This document shows, in pieces, positions 43,671-54,936 of a DNA stretch of 64,000 nt (the first letter of the stretch is position 1; each line of letters opens with the position of its first letter). The notes beneath the pieces were generated by a model. That model did no database searches. It saw only the letters and a list, made by a program, of their open reading frames with translations, and was not told where the DNA came from. Position numbers and translations under genes: made by a program. The stretch comes from Immundisolibacter cernigliae (lineage in GTDB: Bacteria > Pseudomonadota > Gammaproteobacteria > Immundisolibacterales > Immundisolibacteraceae), in assembly GCF_001697225.1 (NCBI RefSeq), contig NZ_CP014671.1, positions 1,922,001-1,986,000 of the forward strand, written 5' to 3'.

Positions 43671-44072
43671 ATGACCTTTCGCGAACTCGCCATCTGGCTC
43701 GAAAACCAGCTGGGCACATGCCACCTGCTGGTGAACCGAGCGGCCAAGGAGCCGGCCGATCTGCTGCTGGCCACGGGGCTGCACGACCGACTGCTGAACG
43801 AGCTGATGCGGGCAGTATACAAAAGCAACCGCTGCTACCACATCCGGGCGGCCATCCAGGCCGGTCCGACACTGGCCGCCCTGCAGCCGGTGCGCGAAAG
43901 AATCCTGGATCAGCCGACCACCGACCTGTCAACGGTGCGGTTTCTGGATGCCGTCGACAGCGCCGTGCGGGCCGCGTTCGGGCTGTCACAGGTCCGGCGC
44001 GCCGGACCGGACGACGGCCCGGGCCAAATCATCCCGCTGCCGAGTTGGCGACGCCTGAAACAGGCCGGCTGA
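43671..44072 (+). CDS. Hypothetical protein, 133 aa
   Basis: A 133-residue soluble, helix-rich protein beginning [21 protein letters not shown], with no signal peptide or membrane segment, and no family I recognise. The sequence composition is protein-like and the antisense alternatives are not, which supports it as real. It diverges from leuC with a 177-bp gap and converges with the transporter gene, overlapping its 3' end by 44 bp. Confidence 0.6.
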   Translation: MTFRELAIWLENQLGTCHLLVNRAAKEPADLLLATGLHDRLLNELMRAVYKSNRCYHIRAAIQAGPTLAALQPVRERILDQPTTDLSTVRFLDAVDSAVRAAFGLSQVRRAGPDDGPGQIIPLPSWRRLKQAG

Positions 44073-45210
44073 GCCAGGCCCACAACGCGGCCGCGAGCAG
44101 CGCGGTCAGCGCCGCCAGTTCGTACACCCGCACTGCGCCGGCCGAATCCCACAAAAAGCCGCTCACCACGCCGCCCAGCGCCCCGCCGCCGCCCATGCAC
44201 AGGCCGCTGTAGAGCGCCTGTCCGCGCCCCTGCAGGGCAGCCGGAAAGAAGCGCTGCACCTGCGCCAGCGCCGCCACATGAAAGGCGCCGAAGGTGGCCG
44301 CGTGCAGTATCTGCGCCGGCAGAAGCCAGGCGAGACTGCCGGCGCCGTGACCGATCAGCAGCCAGCGCAGGGCTGCCAGCAACAGGCTGGCCATGAAAAC
44401 GCGCGAGGCGCCAATACGCGGCAGCAGCCGGGCCAGCGCCAGGAACACCCCGACCTCGGCCACCACCCCCAGCGCCCACAGGGCCCCGACCATGCTGCGC
44501 GTGTAGCCCTGGTCCTCCAGCAGGATCGAGAAAAACCCGTAGTACGGCCCGTGGCTGGCCTGCATCAGAAACGCCGCCACCAGAAAGCCCAGCGCCGCCG
44601 GGCTGCGAAGGGCGCCGCGCAGTGAAGCTTTAGCCTGCACGGCCGGTGGGCCGGGCCGGTCCGGCACCAGCAGGCTGCTGATGAGCGTCCCGGCCATGGT
44701 CGCCAGCAACACCAGCAGCAGGGTGTCGAGGCCCGCGCGCTCCAGCAGCCAGCCGCCGCCCAGCACCACGCCGATGAAGCCGACCGAGCCCCACAGCCGG
44801 ATACGTCCGTACAGATTGCCGGTGCTGCCCAGGTGTCTGAGCGTGACGATCTCGAACTGCGGCAGGGCGGCGTTCCAGAAAAAACCGAACGCGGCCGTGA
44901 CCAGCGCCACCTGCCAGAAGCCCCGCGCCACGAACATGCCGCAGAAAATGACCGTCATCAGCGCCGCCGCCAGGCGCACCACGACGATGCGCCGCGGCAT
45001 GCGATCGCCCACCCAGGCGCTGGCCCAGGGGGCGAGGATGCGCGTCAGTGTGCCGACCGCCATCAGCTGACCGATCTCCAGCGCGCTCATGCCGCGCCCG
45101 CGCAGGAACACCGTCCAGTACGGCACCATCGCGCCCAGGATGGCGAAGTAGCACAGGTAAAAGGCCGACAGCCGCCAGTAGGGCAGCGCCGGCCGCGCCT
45201 CAGTCGTCAA
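44029..45210 (-). CDS. MFS transporter (PP-permease/HcaT-like)
   Basis: A 393-residue inner-membrane transporter with about 12 helices. The N-terminus [41 protein letters not shown] and the loop GDRMPRR match the phenylpropionate permease-like (MFS_1_like) branch, whose substrates range from aromatic acids to unknown. The start is TTG at 45210, overlapping the aroC stop by 11 nt, since no ATG or GTG precedes the first helix. Substrate unassigned; it could serve aromatic acid uptake, given the catabolic genes elsewhere in the window. Confidence 0.82.
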   Translation of the reverse strand: MTTEARPALPYWRLSAFYLCYFAILGAMVPYWTVFLRGRGMSALEIGQLMAVGTLTRILAPWASAWVGDRMPRRIVVVRLAAALMTVIFCGMFVARGFWQVALVTAAFGFFWNAALPQFEIVTLRHLGSTGNLYGRIRLWGSVGFIGVVLGGGWLLERAGLDTLLLVLLATMAGTLISSLLVPDRPGPPAVQAKASLRGALRSPAALGFLVAAFLMQASHGPYYGFFSILLEDQGYTRSMVGALWALGVVAEVGVFLALARLLPRIGASRVFMASLLLAALRWLLIGHGAGSLAWLLPAQILHAATFGAFHVAALAQVQRFFPAALQGRGQALYSGLCMGGGGALGGVVSGFLWDSAGAVRVYELAALTALLAAALWAWLSRPVSGVANSAAG

Positions 45211-46300
45211 CCGCGCCGGGGATGATCGGGGTCACCGACGCCACGCCCGCGTTTTGCGCCTGCTGGCGCAGCAGGTGGTCCATCAGCACCAGTGCCAGCA
45301 TGGCCTCGGCAATCGGCACCGCACGGATGCCCACGCACGGATCGTGGCGGCCGGTGGTGACGATGTCGGTGTCTGCGCCGTGCAGGTCGACCGTGCGGCC
45401 CGGCAGGCGGATGCTGGAGGTAGGCTTCAGTGCCAGGCTGACGCGGATGTCCTGGCCGCTGGAGATGCCGCCCAGGATGCCGCCGGCGCGGTTGCTCAAA
45501 AATCCGGCCGAGCTGATTTCGTCGCGGTGCTCGCTGCCCTTTTGCGTGACCACGTCGAAGCCGGCGCCGATCTCGACGCCCTTGACGGCGTTGATGCCCA
45601 TCATGGCGTGGGCGATGTCGGCATCCAGGCGGTCGAACACCGGCTCACCCAAGCCCGGTGGCACGCCGCTGGCGATCACGTTCACGCGCGCGCCGACCGA
45701 GTCGCCGTCGCGGCGCAGCTGCGTGATGAGCGCTTCCAGCTGCGGCACGCGCGCGGGGTCCGCACAGAAAAACGGATTCTCGTGCACTGCCGCCCAGTCG
45801 TTCAGGCTCAGCGTGATGTCGCCCATCTGCGCCAGATAGCCGCGAATCAGAATGCCCCGACCCGCCAGAAACTTGCGCGCCACGGCGCCCGCCGCCACCC
45901 GCGCTGCGGTCTCGCGGGCCGACGAGCGGCCGCCGCCGCGGTAATCGCGCAGGCCGAATTTCTGCTGATACGTGTAATCGGCGTGACCGGGCCGGAACTT
46001 GTCCTTGATGGCCGCGTAATCGCGCGAGCGCTGATCGGTGTTGCGGATCAGCAGGCCGATGGGCGTGCCGGTGGTCAAACCCTCGAACACGCCCGACAGA
46101 ATTTCGACCTGGTCCGCTTCCTGACGCTGGGTGGTGAAGCGTGACGTGCCCGGCCGGCGCCGGTCCAGGTCGGGCTGGATGTCGGCCTCGGTCAGCGGCA
46201 GGCCCGGCGGGCAGCCGTCGATGACGGCGCCCAGCGCCGGCCCGTGGCTCTCACCGAAGGTAGTGACGATAAACAGTCGACCGAAGCTGTTGCCGGACAT
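45200..46300 (-). CDS. aroC: Chorismate synthase
   Basis: A 366-residue FMN-dependent enzyme finishing the shikimate pathway by eliminating phosphate from EPSP. Signatures are [18 protein letters not shown], the [14 protein letters not shown] and [19 protein letters not shown] stretches, and RADGHDPC-like [13 protein letters not shown] near the C-terminus. It follows the CDF efflux gene by 8 nt. Confidence 0.97.
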   Translation of the reverse strand: MSGNSFGRLFIVTTFGESHGPALGAVIDGCPPGLPLTEADIQPDLDRRRPGTSRFTTQRQEADQVEILSGVFEGLTTGTPIGLLIRNTDQRSRDYAAIKDKFRPGHADYTYQQKFGLRDYRGGGRSSARETAARVAAGAVARKFLAGRGILIRGYLAQMGDITLSLNDWAAVHENPFFCADPARVPQLEALITQLRRDGDSVGARVNVIASGVPPGLGEPVFDRLDADIAHAMMGINAVKGVEIGAGFDVVTQKGSEHRDEISSAGFLSNRAGGILGGISSGQDIRVSLALKPTSSIRLPGRTVDLHGADTDIVTTGRHDPCVGIRAVPIAEAMLALVLMDHLLRQQAQNAGVASVTPIIPGAVDD

Positions 46301-46308
46301 GCGCGGGC

Positions 46309-47469
46309 TCAGGTAACGAAATGCACGGCAACGTCGGCGATGTGCGGCAGGCGCCGCAGCGGACCGCGCAGCTGCTCGGCCAGGGCGCTTGCCGTGGCCG
46401 CGTCCGGCGCCAGCGCCAGCGGCAGGTGCAGCTCGACGCCGATTCGATCCGCATCGTAATGCAGCATCACCCCTTGCAGCCGATCCGCGCCAGCCAGGCC
46501 CGCGATGGTGCTGCGAATCTGTGCCTCCACGTCGGCCCGCAGCGGCAGCGTGCGGCCGCGTTCGAAGGACTGATCATCCTCGGTGTCGATGTGCACCAGC
46601 ACGTCGCTGACCTCGTCCAGGTCCGCGATCAGCCGCTCGCGGATGTGCTCGGCAATCCGGTGTCCTTCCGACACGCTGATGTGCGGGTTGACCTGCACAT
46701 GCACGTCCACCAGCGCATCCGGCCCAGCCTGGCGGGTGCGCAGCAGGTGCAGATCCTGCACGCCCTCGATGCCGCGGATGGCCTTGCGAATCACCGCCAC
46801 CCGCTCGCGCGACAGGGCTGTGTCGGACAGCTCCGCCACGGATTGCCACAGCAGCTCCCAGCCGACGCGGGCGATCAGCACCGACACGCCGATGGCCGCC
46901 ACCGGGTCCAGATACGGCATCCCCAGCAGGCTACCGCCAACACCCAGCAGTACCACCAGCGAGGAGATCGAGTCGGTCCGCTGGTGCCAGGCGTTGGCCT
47001 CCAGCATGCGCGAGCGCGTTTCCCGCCCGACGCGCAGGGTGTAGCGATAAATCCATTCCTTCAGACCGATGGCAATCACCGCTACCAGCAGCGCCGCCGG
47101 CTCGGGCGACAGCAGCGGCTCGTCACTGAGCAGGCGCTGGGCGGCGCGCAGGCTGATGCCGGCGGCGGTTGCCAGCAGCACTACCCCCAGGAATACCGAC
47201 ACCAGCGTCTCGATTCGACCGTGGCCATACGGGTGCTTGCTGTCCGGCGCGCGCGAGCCCTGGCGCGCCCCGTACAGCACCGCCATGTCGCTGAACAGGT
47301 CGGCCGTCGAGTCGATGCCGTCGGCGATCAGCGCCTGCGAATGGGCGAAGATGCCGCCGGCAAATTTGATCACGGCCAGGAACAGGTTGATGCCGGCCGC
47401 GATCAGCGTCACCCGCCGCCCGGCCTGGTAACGGCTACCGCCTTCAGGCTGGGCGCTGGTCGCCGGCAT
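46309..47469 (-). CDS. Cation diffusion facilitator (CDF) metal exporter
   Basis: A 386-residue six-helix metal/proton antiporter. The transport-site motifs are [19 protein letters not shown] in helix 2 and HPYGHGRIE in helix 3, with a second Asp pair region around [11 protein letters not shown] in helix 5. The long C-terminal part (about 210-386) contains two copies of a cytoplasmic CDF dimerisation domain (around [20 protein letters not shown] and again near the end, IADVAVHF). Likely exports zinc, iron, manganese or cobalt. The start ATG overlaps the TusA-like gene by 26 nt. Confidence 0.87.
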   Translation of the reverse strand: MPATSAQPEGGSRYQAGRRVTLIAAGINLFLAVIKFAGGIFAHSQALIADGIDSTADLFSDMAVLYGARQGSRAPDSKHPYGHGRIETLVSVFLGVVLLATAAGISLRAAQRLLSDEPLLSPEPAALLVAVIAIGLKEWIYRYTLRVGRETRSRMLEANAWHQRTDSISSLVVLLGVGGSLLGMPYLDPVAAIGVSVLIARVGWELLWQSVAELSDTALSRERVAVIRKAIRGIEGVQDLHLLRTRQAGPDALVDVHVQVNPHISVSEGHRIAEHIRERLIADLDEVSDVLVHIDTEDDQSFERGRTLPLRADVEAQIRSTIAGLAGADRLQGVMLHYDADRIGVELHLPLALAPDAATASALAEQLRGPLRRLPHIADVAVHFVT

Positions 47470-47695
47470 CGCCGCCCACCTCCAGGATGATGGTCACCAC
47501 GCCGTCGCGCTCGAAACTGTCGATGTGGCGGTGACCATTGATGCGGCACCAGGCCGGGATGTCGGCCAGCACGCCGTGGTCAGTGCACTGCACCTCCAGC
47601 ACGTCACCCGGGGCCAGGTCGCGAATCTTCGCCTGCGTGCGCAGCACCGGCAGCGGGCACAGGAGATAGCGGGCGTCGAGGGTATGATGGGCCAT
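47444..47695 (-). CDS. TusA-family sulfur-carrier protein
   Basis: An 83-residue protein with the conserved CPLPVL motif (Cys13-Pro-x-Pro) at the N-terminal end of the first helix and the core pattern of two helices on a beta-sheet. TusA-type proteins pass persulfide sulfur to tRNA 2-thiolation, molybdenum cofactor or Fe-S proteins. The ATG at 47695 gives MAHHTLDARYLLCPLPVL; longer frames are shadows of mobA. It diverges from mobA, an interesting pairing given sulfur needs of molybdenum cofactor. Confidence 0.88.
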   Translation of the reverse strand: MAHHTLDARYLLCPLPVLRTQAKIRDLAPGDVLEVQCTDHGVLADIPAWCRINGHRHIDSFERDGVVTIILEVGGDAGDQRPA

Positions 47696-47782
47696 GGTCG
47701 TGGAGGGCTGTGATGGCGCAAGCGTGCGCCGGCCGCCTCCCGCAATGCGCGAAGACAGCGCGAAAGGATAGCGCGTCGGTTC

Positions 47783-48418
47783 ATGCCCGGTCACGTTGCC
47801 GCCAGCCCCGAGCCAGCCGGAGCGACCGCCGCCGTCACTGGCCTGATCCTGGCCGGCGGACGCGGCAGTCGCCTGGGCGGCATCGACAAGGGCCTGCTCG
47901 AACTCGACGGCGAGCCGCTGGTGCAAACCGTGGTCCGGCGCCTCGCCGGCCAGGTCGGCACACTGCTGCTGAGTGCAAACCGCAACCTGGACCGCTACCG
48001 CGCGCTCGGTTTCGAGCCTCTCACCGACGGCGCGTACCCGGACGCTGGCCCGCTGGCCGGCCTGCGCGCCGGACTTCTGGCCTGCGCCACGCCCTGGCTG
48101 CTGGCGGCGCCCTGCGACATGCCGTTCCTGCCGGTCGATCTGGGCCAGCGCCTGCTGCGGGCGGCGGCATTTGACGATCCGCGCGCCCGGGTGCCGTTCG
48201 ACGGCCAGAGCCACCACTACACCTGTCTGTTGCTGCCGCGCACCGCACTGGCGCAGGTCGAAGCCGGCCTCGAATCCGGCCGCCGCAGCGTGCGCGAACT
48301 GCTGCACGCCATCGGCTGGATCGGCGTGGATTTTGCTGCATCCGGCCCACACGCCTTCAGCAACCTGAACACGCCGGCTGATCTCGCCGCGCTCGCCCAT
48401 CCTGCGGAGCCGCCATGA
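47783..48418 (+). CDS. mobA: Molybdenum cofactor guanylyltransferase
   Basis: A 211-residue nucleotidyltransferase that attaches GMP to molybdopterin for DMSO-reductase-family enzymes. The GTP-binding loop LAGGRGSRLGGIDKGLLEL is near residues 23-41, and PCDMPFLP carries the metal-binding Asp. The first 15 residues are unusual, so an internal start near the VTGLILAGG strand is possible. It overlaps pyk by 4 nt (ATGA). Other molybdopterin genes are not in the window. Confidence 0.88.
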   Translation: MPGHVAASPEPAGATAAVTGLILAGGRGSRLGGIDKGLLELDGEPLVQTVVRRLAGQVGTLLLSANRNLDRYRALGFEPLTDGAYPDAGPLAGLRAGLLACATPWLLAAPCDMPFLPVDLGQRLLRAAAFDDPRARVPFDGQSHHYTCLLLPRTALAQVEAGLESGRRSVRELLHAIGWIGVDFAASGPHAFSNLNTPADLAALAHPAEPP

Positions 48419-49842
48419 CCGACCAACGCCAGACCCGCATCGTCGCCACCCTGGGGCCGGCCACCGACCCGCCGGGCGTGCTCGCGCAGATGCTGCGCGC
48501 CGGCCTGAGCGTGGCGCGCATCAATTTCTCGCACGGCCAGCGCGCCGACCACGAGCGACGCATCGCCGCCCTGCGCGCGGCGGCCGAGGAAGTCGGCTGC
48601 GACGTGGCCGTGCTGGCGGACCTGGCGGGTCCCAAGGTGCGCGTACGTGGCTTCCGGGACGGGCCGGTAAACCTGGTTGCCGGCGCGCACTTCTGCATCG
48701 ACGCCGCGCTGGGCGAGCAGAACGGCGACATCAATGCCGTGGGCACCGACTACACCGAGCTGGCGCAGGACGTGCAGCCGGGCGACCGCCTGCTGCTCAA
48801 CGACGGCCTGATCCAGCTGCGCGTGCTTTCCGTGCAGGGCGAGGCCGTGCACTGCGAGGTCGAGGCCGGCGGCCTGCTCTCCAACCACAAGGGCATCAAC
48901 AAGCAGGGCGGCGGCCTGTCGGCCGGCGCGCTGACCGCCAAGGACCGCGAGGACATCCTCACCGCCGCGGCGCTGGAGGTCGATTACCTGGCCGTGTCCT
49001 TCGTGCGCCGGGCGCTGGACATCGAACTGACGCGCGAGCTGCTGCGCGGCGCCGGCGGCCACGGCCGCATCGTGGCCAAGATCGAGCGCAGCGAGGCGGT
49101 GGCGGCGCTCGAAAGCATCGTCGAGGCGGCCGACGCGGTGATGGTGGCGCGCGGCGACCTGGGGGTCGAAATCGGCGACGCCGAACTGCCCGGCGTGCAG
49201 AAACGCATCATCGCCGTGGCGCGCGAGCTGAACCGGCCGTGCATCACCGCCACGCAGATGATGGAGTCGATGATCGAAAACCCGGTGCCGACCCGCGCCG
49301 AGGTGCTGGACGTCGCCAACGCCGTGATGGACGGCACCGACGCGGTGATGCTGTCGGCCGAAACCTCCGTCGGCGCCTACCCGGTGCGGGTGGTGGAAAC
49401 GGTGGCGCGCATCTGCCTGGGCGCCGAGCGCTATCCGGTCACCGAGCGCTCGGCGGCGCAGTTCGAGAGCCACTTCGCGCGTACCGACGAGGCCATCGCC
49501 ATGGCGGCCATGTACGTGGCACGCAATGGTCGGATAAACGCCGCCGTGGCGCTGACGGACTCCGGTCACACGGCACTTCTGCTGTCGCGCCTGCTGCACG
49601 GCATACCGATCTTTGCGATGACCGAACACGCCCGCACGCGGCGCCGACTGGCCCTGCTGCGCGGCGTGACGGCGGTCAATTTCGACCGTGGCGCGCGGCC
49701 TTACGAGCGCGTCGCGCAGGAGGCGCTCGAACTGCTGAAAGCCCGCGGCCTGCTCAGTGCCGGCATGCGCGTGCTGATCACCAAGGGCGACCAGCCCGGC
49801 TCGGGCCGTTCCAATACGCTGTTGTTGATGGACGTGGGCTGA
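48415..49842 (+). CDS. pyk: Pyruvate kinase
   Basis: A 475-residue glycolytic kinase. It shows RIVATLGPATD and the NFSHGQRADH segment at the N-terminus, the active-site helix IVAKIERSEAV with the catalytic Lys, MVARGDLGVEIG, and the MMESMIENPVPTRAEVLDVANAV stretch. It is tightly coupled behind mobA and ended by a clear hairpin. Confidence 0.96.
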   Translation: MTDQRQTRIVATLGPATDPPGVLAQMLRAGLSVARINFSHGQRADHERRIAALRAAAEEVGCDVAVLADLAGPKVRVRGFRDGPVNLVAGAHFCIDAALGEQNGDINAVGTDYTELAQDVQPGDRLLLNDGLIQLRVLSVQGEAVHCEVEAGGLLSNHKGINKQGGGLSAGALTAKDREDILTAAALEVDYLAVSFVRRALDIELTRELLRGAGGHGRIVAKIERSEAVAALESIVEAADAVMVARGDLGVEIGDAELPGVQKRIIAVARELNRPCITATQMMESMIENPVPTRAEVLDVANAVMDGTDAVMLSAETSVGAYPVRVVETVARICLGAERYPVTERSAAQFESHFARTDEAIAMAAMYVARNGRINAAVALTDSGHTALLLSRLLHGIPIFAMTEHARTRRRLALLRGVTAVNFDRGARPYERVAQEALELLKARGLLSAGMRVLITKGDQPGSGRSNTLLLMDVG

Positions 49843-49843
49843 C

Positions 49844-49865
49844 CCGAACGCGAATCCGCGTTCGG
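49844..49865 (+). terminator. Hairpin terminator after pyk
   Basis: A perfect 9-bp stem, CCGAACGCG and CGCGTTCGG, with loop AATC, begins 2 bp after the pyk stop codon. It is followed by CAATTTACGG, a weak T-run. This fits an intrinsic or Rho-assisted terminator for the mobA-pyk transcript. Confidence 0.75.
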
Positions 49866-50300
49866 CAATTTACGGAACCCGGCACCCGCGCCGACGCCAT
49901 TGCGTCACAACGCAGGATCTGCGCAGGCCGCGCACAGACCCGCCGAAACAACGCCGCGGCCAGCGCATGAAACCGCCGGTCCGCTTGTGTCATCCTGCCT
50001 TCGATACACCGGCCCGATCGCCTGCCAGCAGACCGATAGACCCAGGCGCCCTGGCTGACCGGCTTCGTTGCCGCCCGCAGCGGCGCGACCGACCTGCAAG
50101 CCGCTCGCGCGACGGGCCATCCGGTGATTCCGGTGGCCGTGCACGAGGACGACATCGCCTGCAACGCATTCTGGAAGAAGCTCAGACCATCGTGAGCGCT
50201 GCGCTGACGACATCCGCGCGGGCGCTGCTCAGTCCACCCCGAAAACATTCCGGGGATGTCTCATGAGTATCACATCCCGGATAGCGCTACAGCGCTTCCG
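49866..50300 (+). other. 435-bp intergenic stretch with a possible gene remnant
   Basis: No intact gene is supported. Positions 50040-50195 hold a 51-codon open stretch between two stops, reading TQAPWLTGFVAARSGATDL and on to a C-terminal FWKKLRPS. Its residue composition looks protein-like, but no start codon or ribosome site precedes it. It may be the 3' fragment of a lost gene; I do not recognise the family. The rest shows only scattered short frames. It separates pyk from the convergent membrane hydrolase gene. Confidence 0.4.
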
Positions 50301-52184
50301 TCAGCGAACCGCCCGACGGTGAAAGCGCGACAGGCCATCCAGCAGCTGTGCCAGATCCTCCCGGTGAGCAGCCCGCACCGCATCTGCATCCGCAACCGCC
50401 CGATCGTCCGGCGTAAAGGTGCCGGCGTTGGCAAAGCCGGCGCTGGCCAGCGGGTACACCGCCTTGTAGTCCGCCGCCACCCAAGCCACGCTCGACCAGT
50501 CGGAAATCACTGTCGATTGACGTTGCCGCCGGCCCAGCAAGTCATGACCCAGGGACAGTTCGTGCGGCGCGTTGCGCACGCCCAGACGGCTCAGCAACGT
50601 GGCCGGCAAATCCAGGTGACTGCTCATAGCGGCGACGCGGCGAGGTGCGACGCCGGGTACGCGCAGCACCAGCGGCACGCGAATCTGCTCCTCGACGAAG
50701 CTGGAGTTGTGGCCCCAGCGGCCCTTCTCCATGAATTCCTCGCCATGGTCACCGGTCACGATGACGATGGTGTCGTTCTGCAGCCCCAAGCGCTCGATTT
50801 CGTCGAACACGCGCGCGAACTGGCTGTCCAGGTGGTTGCACGCGTTCAGGTAGCGGTTGCGGATCAGCTCGATGTCGCGCGTCAGCGACACCGTTGCGTA
50901 GTTGAAGGTCTCCAGATATGGCTTGCGGATGGCGTTTTCCGGCGGAAAGTAATACCGCGCATGGGGCGACTCGAAGAACATGAAGCTCATGAACGGCCGC
51001 CGATCCGGTGCCTGCGCCGCGTCGCGGACGAATTCGAGCATCTGGCCGACATTGATGCGGTCCCGCTGCCAGCCTTCGCCCTGCGCGCCGTCGTGCAGGG
51101 CACTGTGCGGCAGGCCGGCAAAAAGGGTGCGATCGAACTCCGGGTAGCTGAAACGGGCGCTGCTCCAGGCCTCGATGCGATAGTCGAGCTGACGCAGAGC
51201 GTCCATCAGCAGCGGCGGTCGACCGCCTTCCAGCACCGGGAACCAATCCTTGCCGTACAGCCCGTAGAACATGCCGAACATGCCCATGCGTGTGCCGTTG
51301 CCGCTGCTGTAATGCCGGTCGAAACGCAGCGCCTGGTCGGCGAAGGCGCTGGTGGCCGGCATGATGCCGGCATCCAGCGCATCCGCCCGCAGGGACTCGG
51401 CCACCAGCCAGACGATGTTGGGCAGGCGCGGCGGCGGCTCAAGACGCAGCGGCGCCAGCGGGTAGACAAACGACCCGCCCGCCGCCCGGAGCTTGTCCGG
51501 CTGGCGGGATGCCGGCGTGAAGCCCAGCGACTGCGCGAGGTGGCGAAAGGTCGTCGGCTGATAGAACGGCAGCGCACCGGCCGCCGCGAGCACATCGGCG
51601 CGACCCGTGAAATGGCTGACGCCATACGCCAACCGCTCCCCTACCGCGCACACCAGCAGCGCCGCGAGAGCCGGTCGCAGCCACCGCCCGGCCCTCGCGT
51701 GCGCACCTGCCTGGCGACGGCACAGCCACAGCAGCCCGGCGTTAGCCGCCAAGGTCGGCACGGCGACGCCGAGCGCCGTGGCCCACGTGGCCGTACCCGC
51801 GCCCATGGACTCGACGCCACCGGGCGTGCTGACCAGGTTCCATACAAAGCCGTTCAGGTGAAAGCCGAACTGGCGAAACACCAGCAAATCCACGACCAGC
51901 ACGAGCTGTACGAAGGCACTCCACAGCGTCAGCCAGGCCCCGCTCAGCAGCCGACCGGCGCCTGCCCCCACCATTCGCGCAGCGAGCCGGCCCAGCAGCG
52001 GCGCCAGCAGCAGAGGCAACAGATAAAGCGCCGCGTAACCGGCCGCGGCAACCACGAAGAAGACACCGGCCGGCAGGCCGGCCAGGTGCGCGGCCGGCGC
52101 CTGTCCCAGTAGCAGCAGCCAAGCGACGAACCACGCCCAGGCCCAGAAACGAAAGGGGAGAAAGCCCGTGCGCGAAACGCTCAT
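50301..52184 (-). CDS. YejM/LtaS-like membrane-anchored alkaline-phosphatase-superfamily protein
   Basis: A 627-residue inner-membrane protein with five N-terminal helices (about 10-30, 38-64, 82-105, 133-155, 170-190) and a periplasmic sulfatase-fold domain (about 250-627). The layout, including ALPFYQPTTFRHLAQSLGF and HYSSGNGTRMGMFGMFYG, follows YejM/PbgA, the LPS-sensing regulator. Unlike what I recall of E. coli YejM, it keeps the LtaS-type metal site: Glu263 (VAESLRAD), Thr298 and Asp479-His480 (TGDHGEEF), so it may be an active phospho- or sulfo-transferase/hydrolase. It stands alone, converging with pyk. Confidence 0.85.
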   Translation of the reverse strand: MSVSRTGFLPFRFWAWAWFVAWLLLLGQAPAAHLAGLPAGVFFVVAAAGYAALYLLPLLLAPLLGRLAARMVGAGAGRLLSGAWLTLWSAFVQLVLVVDLLVFRQFGFHLNGFVWNLVSTPGGVESMGAGTATWATALGVAVPTLAANAGLLWLCRRQAGAHARAGRWLRPALAALLVCAVGERLAYGVSHFTGRADVLAAAGALPFYQPTTFRHLAQSLGFTPASRQPDKLRAAGGSFVYPLAPLRLEPPPRLPNIVWLVAESLRADALDAGIMPATSAFADQALRFDRHYSSGNGTRMGMFGMFYGLYGKDWFPVLEGGRPPLLMDALRQLDYRIEAWSSARFSYPEFDRTLFAGLPHSALHDGAQGEGWQRDRINVGQMLEFVRDAAQAPDRRPFMSFMFFESPHARYYFPPENAIRKPYLETFNYATVSLTRDIELIRNRYLNACNHLDSQFARVFDEIERLGLQNDTIVIVTGDHGEEFMEKGRWGHNSSFVEEQIRVPLVLRVPGVAPRRVAAMSSHLDLPATLLSRLGVRNAPHELSLGHDLLGRRQRQSTVISDWSSVAWVAADYKAVYPLASAGFANAGTFTPDDRAVADADAVRAAHREDLAQLLDGLSRFHRRAVR

Positions 52185-52659
52185 CGAGCGACCATTTCAG
52201 GCCGCCCGCCCGCGGCAAGCGCCCTCGACCGCCAGGGCCAGAACGCCGCTGGGCGCGCACCAACACAGCCGCGCCAGGTTCGGCGCGGCATTGCGCAGTC
52301 AGCCATTGACTCCTCCCGGATCGTGAGTGCGACGCGCCCAAGCCTGATCTCGCTGGGCCGTGCCGAGCCCAGGGGAACACATCAGACGCCGCGGCAGTGA
52401 TGATTGCGTTTGCGCCCGTGCCGCGGTGACGCACCGGGCCAAGCATGGCGCTATCGACCGGACGCCCCAGTTTGCCAGACAAAGCGCGATGGCGGCCCTG
52501 CAGGGCGCTGCCTGCGCCGGTTCGGGCACCGGGCAGGACAATGGCTCAGCATAAACGCCGGAACGCTTTCGACCTGTTTCGTACCTATTCGCCGCCGATG
52601 TGGACAATTCGCGGCCGATGGCCAAGAATTCGCGCTGCTCACGCCCACCGGCAGCCCTC
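52185..52659. other. 475-bp intergenic region upstream of aroQ
   Basis: This divergent gap separates the YejM-like gene from aroQ-accB-accC and should hold both promoters. Short frames on both strands have no ribosome sites and no protein-like composition. A relatively AT-rich patch around 52563-52600 (TTTCGACCTGTTTCG, TACCTATTCG) is the best place for the aroQ promoter, but no convincing -35/-10 pair can be set. Confidence 0.4.
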
Positions 52660-53106
52660 ATGGCCAAGATCCTGTTACTGCACGGCCCGAACCTGAACCT
52701 GCTCGGGCGCCGCGAGCCGGCCATCTACGGCCACGACACGCTGTCCGACATCGACGCCCGGGCGACGGCGCAGGTCGCCGCAGCCGGTCACGAGCTGCTT
52801 TGCCGGCAGAGCAACGCCGAGCATCAGCTGATCGACTGGGTGCAGGCAGCGCCCGGCGAGGGCGTGGCGATGATTGTCATCAACCCCGGCGGCTACACGC
52901 ACACCAGCGTCGCCCTGCGCGACGCGCTGGCGGCGGTGGCGCTGCCGTTCATCGAAGTTCACCTGTCGAACGTGGCGGCGCGCGAGCCGTTTCGCCGACA
53001 TTCGTATTTTTCCGACCTGGCGCTGGGCACCATCAGCGGTCTTGGCGCGCTCGGCTACGAGCTGGCGCTGACCGCGGCCCTGCGCCGGCTCGGCGATCCA
53101 GCCTGA
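52660..53106 (+). CDS. aroQ: Type II 3-dehydroquinate dehydratase
   Basis: A 148-residue dodecameric dehydroquinase of the shikimate pathway. It has [16 protein letters not shown] (catalytic Arg and Tyr region), [16 protein letters not shown] (catalytic His) and EVHLSN. The ATG at 52660 gives the standard [13 protein letters not shown] start; a frame 20 codons longer was rejected. The Shine-Dalgarno match is poor. The order aroQ-accB-accC is the widespread gammaproteobacterial one. Confidence 0.96.
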   Translation: MAKILLLHGPNLNLLGRREPAIYGHDTLSDIDARATAQVAAAGHELLCRQSNAEHQLIDWVQAAPGEGVAMIVINPGGYTHTSVALRDALAAVALPFIEVHLSNVAAREPFRRHSYFSDLALGTISGLGALGYELALTAALRRLGDPA

Positions 53107-53123
53107 CAACCCCAAGGACGACG

Positions 53124-53558
53124 ATGGATATCCGCAAGATCAAGAAGCTCATGGAGCTGGTGGAGCAATCCGGCATCAACGAGCTTGAGGTGCGCGAGGG
53201 CGAGGAGTCGATCCGCCTGAGCAAGGCACCGGCCGGCGTGATGATGACGCCGGTGGCAGCGCCGGCAGCTGCGGCTCCGGTGACCGCGCCGACGACCGCC
53301 CCCGCAGCGCCGACCCAGCCCGCCGGCTACACACAGACGGCCCCGATGGTCGGCACCTTCTACCGCGCCGCCTCGCCGGACAGTGCACCGTTCGTCGAGG
53401 TCGGCAAGCAGGTGGCGGCCGGGGACGTGATCTGCATCATCGAGGCCATGAAGTTGATGAACCAGATCGAGGCCGACAAGGCCGGCGTGGTGGCCGCCAT
53501 ACTGGTCGAGGACGGCCAGCCGGTGGAGTTCGGCCAGCCGCTCGTCGTCATCGTCTGA
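53124..53558 (+). CDS. accB: Biotin carboxyl carrier protein of acetyl-CoA carboxylase
   Basis: A 144-residue carrier with the N-terminal [22 protein letters not shown], an Ala/Pro/Thr-rich linker (about 38-72) and a C-terminal biotinyl domain whose target lysine lies in [17 protein letters not shown] precedes the ATG at 53124. Works with AccC, encoded 12 nt downstream. Confidence 0.97.
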   Translation: MDIRKIKKLMELVEQSGINELEVREGEESIRLSKAPAGVMMTPVAAPAAAAPVTAPTTAPAAPTQPAGYTQTAPMVGTFYRAASPDSAPFVEVGKQVAAGDVICIIEAMKLMNQIEADKAGVVAAILVEDGQPVEFGQPLVVIV

Positions 53559-53570
53559 CGGGCGCGCGCC

Positions 53571-54914
<1,344 letters not shown>

Positions 54915-54936
54915 TTTCGCATCAGGCCGGCGCCCC

